NCBI RefSeq assembly: GCF_035083965.1
Contig: NC_089722.1
Span: 20,887,142 to 20,951,141 of the forward strand
Direction: 5' to 3'
DNA from: Branchiostoma lanceolatum
Taxonomy: Eukaryota > Chordata > Leptocardii > Amphioxiformes > Branchiostomatidae
DNA length: 64,000 nt
The translations under genes were made by a program, and so were the position numbers. Shown in pieces: positions 56,872-64,000 of the stretch (positions within the stretch are counted from its first letter, which is position 1; every line of letters starts with the position of its first letter). The notes under the pieces were generated by a model. That model did no database searches and was not told the origin of the DNA. It saw only the letters and a program-made list of their open reading frames with translations.

Positions 56872-58345
56872 CAACTAGAGTTCCACGAACACATTATCTT
56901 CGCCAAATAATCAAGGCTTATTAAGGAGAGTGATTAATATTTACATGCTTATCACCCCCATCAAATTTGATCATACACCATACCGTTTGAAAGTTACGAT
57001 TTGGGGAGAATGAGGCCAGTCTAGATAGGGATAAAAATCATTTGGTGGTACAGGACTAGTATATGTGTATAGTGTTCTGATATATGTTACAACTGGTCAT
57101 CAAAAATATTGAATGATTAGATGGTACAGTCAGCATATATGAATAAAATAAATCTTTACTCCATATCATACACATTTTGCAAAACATACATGTGACTTGT
57201 TCATACGGTGCTAGGTAATTCCTAGCAGTGGTGCAGTTTTGGTGCAGTGTACCCTCTTAGCAGAGGAGTGCTGGTTTTTGACATGTTTTTAGGTGCTTTT
57301 GTCAGGCTTTCTATTTTGTCCCCTTTCCGTTATGTCTCCAACCATGTGTTGGACACAAATGGCTAAACTGAACACGTTAAAAACCAACCGGACCCACACA
57401 TCTGCTTGGAGTGTAGTGAGACTGTCCCAACTGTTTATTTATGTGCCCAGTTCGTTTATTTATACTTCTAGGCAAGGCCCTCTGTTGACCTGTTAGCGGC
57501 AAAACACTGTCACACGGCCCATTGTGAAATGTACTTGGATTTACAAACTATCCTTACTAATTATGCAGATTAGCTCATGTTTTCTATAATTATACATCGA
57601 TTGTGTAAAGCACCATCTGAGCTCTCTACATACCAAACTTCACGACGATCTGTCGACCCCTTCTAAAGTTATTCATGTCCGAAGGTCAAAACAAAAACAC
57701 TCACTGCAGTTCTAAACAAGCCGCTAGGGGGCCCAAACTTACAGAACTTACTTCTTGTGGCGTGAACTATCTACCATACAAATATCATGACCATAGCACT
57801 TTCAGAAAATATGCTACTAAATTTTGAAGCTCCACTGCAGTACCTTAGGTACTCGCTAGAAGGCCCATTATCGAACTTGACCTTCCTTTCCGTAAACCCT
57901 ACCCATCCACTCATTATCATACAGATCCATCAACAGCTTCTTGAGTTATGTTGTCCACAAGAATTACACATCCACACAAAGCCCGCTGCAGTACCGACGG
58001 AAAATGCCAGGAGAACCATTTTTGAACTTGATCTCTGTTTCCACAACATCTACACACCTGCAAAAAATCATGAAGATCCATCAACGTTTCCGTCACTTTT
58101 TTCGCCTACATACAAACGCACAAAAATTAAAAGTCTGCTGCAGTACTGTTGAAAAACGCAAGGTAAACCATTTTTGAACTTGACCTTCCTTTGCACGACC
58201 ACTACACACCTACAAAAATTATAAAGATTCATCAAAGGTTCCTTGAGTTATGCTCTTGACATACATACAGACCCACCAAACAGCTGGCTCAACCGAAAAC
58301 ATAATCTACCCCGAGTACTATAGTACTCGGCGAAGATAAAAATGT
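56872..58345 (+). mobile_element. Octamer-rich repeat family, long diverged copy
   Basis: Starts ACTAGAGTTCCACGAACAC and CTTCGCC and ends at a hairpin CCGAGTACTATAGTACTCGG followed by CGAAGATAA. Internal CCGCTAGGGGGCCCAAAC at 57722 matches the other copies, while only degenerate octamer blocks remain (ATTATGCAGATTAG, 57558). Repeated 'actgcagtac' segments indicate internal duplication. It lies upstream of POR coding exon 1, within the presumed first intron. Confidence 0.7.
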
Positions 58346-60690
58346 ATATGCCTGCTTTCTGACAAAGCCGAGTTCATACAGAAGTGGGGTCATCGATAAT
58401 AAGTTTTAAAAATTCTCTCTATATATATGTGTAATCGACACTACAGTAAACAAATACATAAATGCATTATATACAGTCATGTATTTGAATACGTTTTATA
58501 TCTACACAATCATGTATTTTTTATCTGAACAGAAATGTTGCAAAACCAAAAGACAATACCTATCATTTGGTTTCAAGGTGTACAATTTCAGAATTTTTGT
58601 GGCTGCTGTCTGTGCACTCAATCTATTTCTCTTCTTACCATAGGAATACACAGGACATGTGCAACAGAACAAAATAACCTGATCTAAGTTTAAACTGAAC
58701 TCAAGATACATGTATTTCTGTGCCAACAAATATATGCATCATACACAGAAAGTCAAGTATCACAGAACATACAAAGTAACATATTACATAATATCACACA
58801 CCTCATACCTGAAAATGAACCAAAACCCGACAACAGCCTAGACTTCTCAAACTGTAGGACAAGATCTCTTGAAACTTTTGGACCGAAACAGCCGCAAAAA
58901 CAAACATACCACCAGGACAGGCTGCTTTCAAGGACACCAGACGATAAAATGGATAAACTCCAAATTCCAGTCATCAAAATCTAATCTCTTTCTCACAGAA
59001 TTGGCGCAAATTTCCTCGACTATCATGGCTTAGTAATTGTGGGGTTAGGTCTCACAGTCCAAAGTTGGATGGCAGGATTTTTACCCCATTTTGATTAGTT
59101 TTGTGTTGTAAATGACAGTTCAATTTTGATTCAGAATAGTTTTTGTGCTGTTGACTGTTACGGTATTACCAATGTTAGTGTTATTATTACCATAATGATA
59201 TCAAACTCATGTAGGTACATGTGACTTTAAGGGACATCTAACATCTCTATTACACTCATTTTAAGTTAGCCACATGAACAAACATATCTATATTATTAGC
59301 AATACAGTAAGTCAACATCTTCATAGTTTAAACTTCTATATCACAAATAAGCTCAAGGTCTTTGTCACACCATTTCGTCCAAAGAGGCTGAAGTCCTATG
59401 ATATTGCCCGATAATCCAAAGGTTAAAATGAAAATATGACCTTGACAAACTAGGAGGCTAGTGTAACCTTGTAGTGTACAGAGCCTGGAAGACTGCCAAC
59501 TCACATCTGTCCTTGACCTTGGCCTATTGAATGTCATTCATGTCCAAAGGGCAAAAATTGCACTGAAAAAAAGTAGATTGCAACCACAAACTGCAACAGA
59601 TCTCCCGGACTTTTGCTAAACATGTTGGGTTTGCCTGTGGTTATCAGAGTACTTGATCACTGTCACTCTATGCCAGGCAAGCTTGATTGACAAGCCAGGA
59701 AAAAGGATGAATATCAATGAAGGAGCGACCTAGTTAGACATTCAAACACAGAATGTACACTGAATCCCACCAAGAATAGCAGCTTTGCCTTACATAAGGT
59801 ACTGGTAACCTGTGAACAAATCTTCAAGAAAGAAATTAAACATTGTTATTGTACCATCAAAGAAAAGTATATGAACCTGTCTATTGAAAAATATAGATAT
59901 ATAATTGCCGTTCTTTGAAAATAACACAACAACTTCAGTAGAATTCACATTTTCCTTGTCTTTCTGGTCGAATTTGGTCGAAGCATGATACATGCAAGAT
60001 CACCCCTTCTCTTGCTGATAAGCTGTTTTAGTGTTCTTTTTCCTGTACTAGTACTAGTAGAGGTTTGACTTGAGCATGGGGCTGCCGGCTTTTTATTTAT
60101 CTACTTGCATTTGACAAATTTCCCAAATGACAAATGCAATCCCTTCCAACATGTCCGAGCTGGGGCCAACCCTGGGATGGAACCCCTGCCCACAGAATTT
60201 GATCCATATAACAAAACAGTTGCTAGTGAGTGACTATGGTACCAAATGGTCACCTACAAGTTGTTAGATATGACTGTAACAGAACATATACCATAGAGTT
60301 TAGTTACCTCCTTTTACAATATAAGACAATAATCTTACACGTCAATGAGTGTCTTTTCTCAAGGAAAACATGCTGGTCCAAGGGTATCTTTAAGGCCTCT
60401 TAACCTTGATTTGGTAGCAATCATATCCTCACTCACAAGCTCACTCATCGGTTTATCGTCTGTTGTTCACTGTGGTGCGGGGGTTACAAGTAAACTTGCA
60501 TGCACGAATATGCAGGGGAGTGGGGGGTGGTAGAGTGGCTAGTGAAAGTATTCAAGAGCACAGTTTCATTGAAGAAGATGGAGGGGTAGCCTTCAATGTG
60601 AATACTGGTTGTCAAATTAATCGTCTTGCCTCTGAATTCAACAACGATTTCCCAAAAGAATGATGTTCATGTTTGTGCCATGTAAATCCT
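58346..60690. other. Gap upstream of POR coding exon 1
   Basis: AT-rich sequence without supported gene, presumably POR first-intron DNA if the leader exons near 62 kb are right. Frames are short. Confidence 0.4.
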
Positions 60691-60699
60691 TCTCATACT

Positions 60700-60980
60700 C
60701 AGAGGCCAGAGGGTTAGCTTCCTTCGCAGACTTTTTGAAGTGATGGCGTTTAAGTTTTGGGGGGAGCGCTGATAAACAATTTTTTACACGGGCCAAGGTT
60801 CTCTAATGCCGACTTAGGGACTTTCGTCACAGAGGGAGTTATGTCGCGGACGCTGAGGGAGGATTGCCTCTCCAACTGCGAACCAGCTTTTTAGTGAATG
60901 CCCACAAACGCAAACTCTGGCACGTCCGCGCTGCATGAATCCGCTTCAAGAAGTCTGCGAAGGAGGCTAGAGAGGGTAAA
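60700..60980. mobile_element. Foldback MITE with 26-bp inverted ends
   Basis: TTAGCTTCCTTCGCAGACTT at 60714 is mirrored by AAGTCTGCGAAGGAGGCTA at 60950, extending through TTTTTGAAG / CTTCAAGAA. The core is GC-rich and lacks a frame of its own. About 280 bases. Confidence 0.75.
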
Positions 60981-61759
60981 CTACTGTATGTTAACAGTTT
61001 TAGAGTTAGTCTCTGAACACTGCTAGGAAATGCTAGGAAATACAAAATCCCAACACAGTTATAATGTTTGGATTTCAACATCAATGGCGTCTAAAAATAG
61101 ACTGAAGACAGACTTGAAAAAAAATTAGGTTAACCTTTGGCAACCCCTAGACTGGACTTTTCACCAACATGACCATATATGGTATATTCGGATCGATGTG
61201 ACGAAATCGAAAGGTGTGGTCTAAGGTCAACATCTGGTACACAATGTTGACAGAGTTACGTACATGTAGGACTTGCTTGCACTTGTACGATTTACACATG
61301 AGAATACGTAAATTAGCTAAAGTATCAATCATTCGCAGGCATCAGTGTCTAAAGTATGATAAAGAATAATTTTCCATTATCAGAAAAACTAAAAAACACA
61401 TTGACTGAATTCCGAACTCTCGGTAACAATGCCTATATAAGGAAGTTATAAAACTGGTGGCACATGTGATGAGTTGAGTGGAGGTTCCAATATCCAAGGG
61501 GGATTTTACAAGGAGGCCCAAATGTTCATCCACATTACTCATTAGTTATGACAGCTGTTGAATAGAATCAGTATAACAAGATGACTCATCATCATCAGCT
61601 CCTTTTCATCCTGCCAGACGATCAGTTCAGCGTCGGTGGACTCGTCCAAACAAGATGACTACCAGAACGATATCAAGCATATAACATCTTGGCAAAGGTA
61701 ATCGCTAACAACTTACATTAGCAGCTTGCAAAAACTTGATATCAAGCAACACTAATATT

Positions 61760-61967
61760 AAATGCAGAAATGTTTGCGGTGGTTTTAAGTTCACGATTTT
61801 CGTGGTGAACTTTCAGCGTTAACTTAAAACCACCGTGAAACTTTTTGCCCACCTATGACAGTAGCGCTACTATTGTTTCATGCGCAAACTTAAAATCACC
61901 GCAAACACTCCATTTTCTCCAAAACGTGAAATAAAAACCACACAAACTTAAATGCATTTACAGTAAC
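61760..61967 (+). mobile_element. MITE (GTTTGCGGTGGTTTTAAGTT family)
   Basis: The ends AAATGCAGAAATGTTTGCGG and AACTTAAATGCATTTACAG are partly inverted. Internal copies of CTTAAAACCACCGTGAAAC and CTTAAAATCACCGCAAACAC show a nested inverted structure. Shares AGTAGCGCTACT with 48256-48452. It ends 17 bases from the candidate POR leader exon. Confidence 0.7.
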
Positions 61968-61983
61968 GTGTTACCCTACTCAC

Positions 61984-62070
61984 ATTGAGACAAGATATGG
62001 CCCCCTTCAGAAGCGTAAAGTTGCTGCAGTTCATATCAGACTGGTACAGATAGGTTCTCAAGTTTTAAAC
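61984..62070 (-). CDS. POR: Candidate POR first exon with in-frame upstream start
   Basis: A consensus donor AAT|GTGAGTAGG ends this stretch at 61984 on the minus strand. An ATG at 62034 opens 17 codons (MNCSNFTLLKGAISCLN) that reach the donor in phase 0. Splicing to the acceptor at 56776 continues AAG GCT ATC ATG in the POR frame, so an isoform with 20 extra N-terminal residues is possible. The 5' limit is a guess from the TATA box at 62097. No transcript evidence is available. Confidence 0.4.
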
Positions 62071-62096
62071 TGTCTTGAAGTTTCCTTGCGCCACCC

Positions 62097-62104
62097 CCTT
62101 TATA
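62097..62104 (-). promoter_or_regulatory. TATA box candidate for POR
   Basis: TATAAAGG on the minus strand, followed by a GC-rich GGGTGGCG. A start about 27-30 bases downstream (near 62070) would put the donor at 61984 in the first exon. Confidence 0.4.
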
Positions 62105-62699
62105 CTGTATGGCTTACGTGTTCCCTATACCGGCCAATGACTCACCTATTGTGTAAACTATGCCATGTGTTGCATGGACATTTAGATGGGGGTCAAGGAC
62201 CTCAAAATGTACTCGTTTGACTCCCCAAAAGAAGTAGTTTGTGACTCATCTAAATGTCAAATTTTGACGTTCTGGCAAAATCTGGTTTAATAAATATAAC
62301 GGCCGGATACAAAATCATGATGTCAGAAATGAAGTTATGAAACGTCCTCAGTAAAGGAAGGAAATCCAAAGATGATAGTTTTGGCCCATAATTTGTTAGT
62401 AATAGTGGGGTATGGTTTTCAAAACTAGTTTGGGGGAAAAGGTTTTTCATTGGTCATCTTATAGTGTAGTCATACGTTTCGTGGTCACCGAATAAAAGTG
62501 AAAACAGAAACGTACGAGAAAGAGCCCAAGCTCACACATAATTTTGCATAATTTTGCATCTGCTTGGACATCTGCTTGGTCAGCTAGGGGCGTTATGTAA
62601 ATGTTAAAACGGTGCGAAAATATCATTCAAGACATAGATATGAGGCACCAGTATAAGAAAGTATTATAGAGGAATAGAATAGCAGTGTCGTGCCTTACC

Positions 62700-62819
62700 T
62701 GCTGTCCAGTTTCTTCAAGAAAATGTAGATTTCTTGTTACACAATCTGGGGCTGATACGCGGAGGTGGTCGTGGCTGTACGCCTGCGTGTCCACCAGGAC
62801 GTTCACCTTTAGCCTGATA
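62700..62819 (-). other. Second candidate leader exon on the minus strand
   Basis: GACAGCAG|GTAAGG is a strong donor at 62700. The preceding 120 bases are GC-rich and open (VNVLVDTQAYSHDHLRV) but contain no ATG in the frame that would continue into POR. This fits a non-coding first exon of POR, or of another minus-strand gene, transcribed divergently from CCT6 about 300 bases away. A possible acceptor ATATCAG lies at 62820. Confidence 0.35.
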
Positions 62820-63129
62820 TTAAATCACAAAAAGCAGTTTGGGGGGAGGGGACAATATTTAAAACTTTTATATCCATGTATTCGACAAAGATGAGAACGT
62901 CTAATCATTCTATTATGTATAAATACTATAAAGAACTGATGTTTTAAAGCTCGCGTATTTAGCACAGGGCTTACTGTGTTTTTATATAATGAATTATTGG
63001 GAAACATTTTAATAACCCACCTGCCCTATTTTTCTGGTGGACTCGTTCAATAAGTCTCGTGCCACGCGAGATTTCAGACTGACGAGAATTAGCGAGATTC
63101 CTGCCCAACGACGACCGGGAGTGACAAAG

Positions 63130-64000
63130 ATGGCTGCGATCAAGGCTCTTAACCCGAAGGCCGAAGTTGCCAGGGCCGCACAGGCCTTGGCCGTCAATAT
63201 TTCCGCAGCAAGAGGTCTCCAAGACGTTCTCAAGTCTAACCTTGGGCCGAAGGGTACCATGAAGATGTGAGTGTGGGCTTCTTTTTGGACGAGTTTTACC
63301 GTTTTGTGTGGTGACAGGAGGGTGGGCAAGGGAAGCACGTGCAAAGATCTAGAACATTCTGGAGCCGGCAAAATGTATTTGTACTCCGCGTAGTCTCGTC
63401 AGTAGGCTGCTTCTGTAATACAAACGCAACCTGAACATTTCTTAAGCTGTTTCCTGGTAAAATTAGTCCTCTGCTTGGACCTGTGGCGGTTCTATGATCG
63501 TTCAAGTTAGTGCAATTAAGAAGAGAAGGCTCTGCTCAGATGACAGGCATTTTTCTATGGGATGTAATTTCTACTGTCTCAAATTTATCTATAATTGTTG
63601 AAAATTTGTAACCCACCGCTTGGTGATTTTTAATTCAAGAGCAAAGAGGACAAAGATGATACATATTCCCAATGAGATTAAGTTAGTGGTGTGGTATATC
63701 GAATGCAGCAACCAAGACCAGAAACAATGGAAATTCAACCCTTTCATGATACCTGATACTGTAGATTCATTAAAGTTTGCGGCACTTGTAAGCGGCCCAA
63801 TTTTGCAGCAAGATGAACATCAATCAAGCGTTTGCAGTTTAACCAATCGTAGAAATGCAAAGTGAAAGACAGACAGCACATCTCCGCAGTGCAATAAACA
63901 CTGTGAGCATAAAACCACCACAAATATTTCAGGATTTACAGTAACGTTACATCTTGTTTTCTGTGCCTGCGCAGGTTGGTGTCCGGTGCAGGAGACATCA
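63130..64000 (+). CDS. CCT6: T-complex protein 1 subunit zeta, 5' part (exons 1 and start of 2)
   Basis: Exon 1, 63130-63266, encodes [20 protein letters not shown] and [20 protein letters not shown] followed by TMKM. Exon 2 starts at 63975 after GCAG with LVSGAGDI and leaves the window. The exon 1 donor is AT|GTGAGT and the phases agree. CCT6 is one of eight paralogous subunits of the cytosolic chaperonin TRiC, which folds actin, tubulin and other proteins using [14 protein letters not shown] and SGAGDI belong to the conserved N-terminal part of the equatorial ATPase domain. The gene is divergent from POR. The leader (about 63040-63129) is pyrimidine- and GC-richer than its surroundings. Intron 1 (63267-63974) holds a small MITE scrap with a TTTACAGTA end at 63937. 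Confidence 0.95.

Overview
This 64 kb window is invertebrate-chordate nuclear DNA, most probably from an amphioxus (Branchiostoma). The host genes have many small exons with GT-AG introns and closely follow vertebrate orthologues, while the introns and gaps are packed with short non-autonomous DNA transposons, tRNA-derived SINEs and truncated non-LTR retrotransposons. The genus is inferred from this overall character and from the look of the repeats; no database was searched.

Four host genes can be read. (1) A secreted or single-pass membrane protein with a MOLO1 (modulator of levamisole receptor) domain lies on the plus strand in four exons, 17347-21015. (2) An 11-finger C2H2 zinc-finger protein lies on the minus strand, 22764-23765; its 3' end converges with gene 1 near 21.3-21.4 kb. 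(3) NADPH-cytochrome P450 reductase (POR) lies on the minus strand, with 14 coding exons between 56766 and 42212 that rebuild a complete 677-residue protein with every splice phase consistent. (4) The 5' end of the chaperonin subunit CCT6 (TCP-1 zeta) lies on the plus strand from 63130 and runs off the window. POR and CCT6 are divergent. Candidate POR leader exons lie at about 62.0 and 62.7 kb; the first has a TATA box and an in-frame upstream ATG.

Layout: 1-5.3 kb holds non-LTR retrotransposon tails and a SINE. 5.3-16 kb is gene-poor and holds a pogo-like element, an octamer-rich repeat, LINE scraps, a long foldback hairpin and a 127-bp tandem array. 16-24 kb holds the MOLO1 and zinc-finger genes. 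24-27.4 kb is gene-poor. 27.4-34.8 kb is one almost complete L1/Tx1-type LINE (minus strand, ORF1 and ORF2, poly(A), 16-bp target duplication), itself split by an octamer-rich repeat. The LINE sits inside an older minus-strand open frame that stays in frame across the insertion. 35.2-36.2 kb is a TA-flanked DNA transposon. 37.4-37.9 kb has two exon-like blocks of an unrecognised gene. 38-42 kb is AT-rich and may be long POR 3' UTR. 42-57 kb is POR, with introns carrying two pogo-like elements, several SINEs, MITEs and a 44-bp tandem array grown from a MITE end. 57-64 kb is the upstream region of POR and the start of CCT6.

No operon, CRISPR array, rRNA or convincing functional tRNA gene was seen. 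The less ordinary content is the MOLO1 protein with a long Thr/Glu-rich stalk, the LINE-broken open frame, two long near-perfect hairpins, and a dispersed repeat that seeds many copies of the POU octamer ATGCAAAT.
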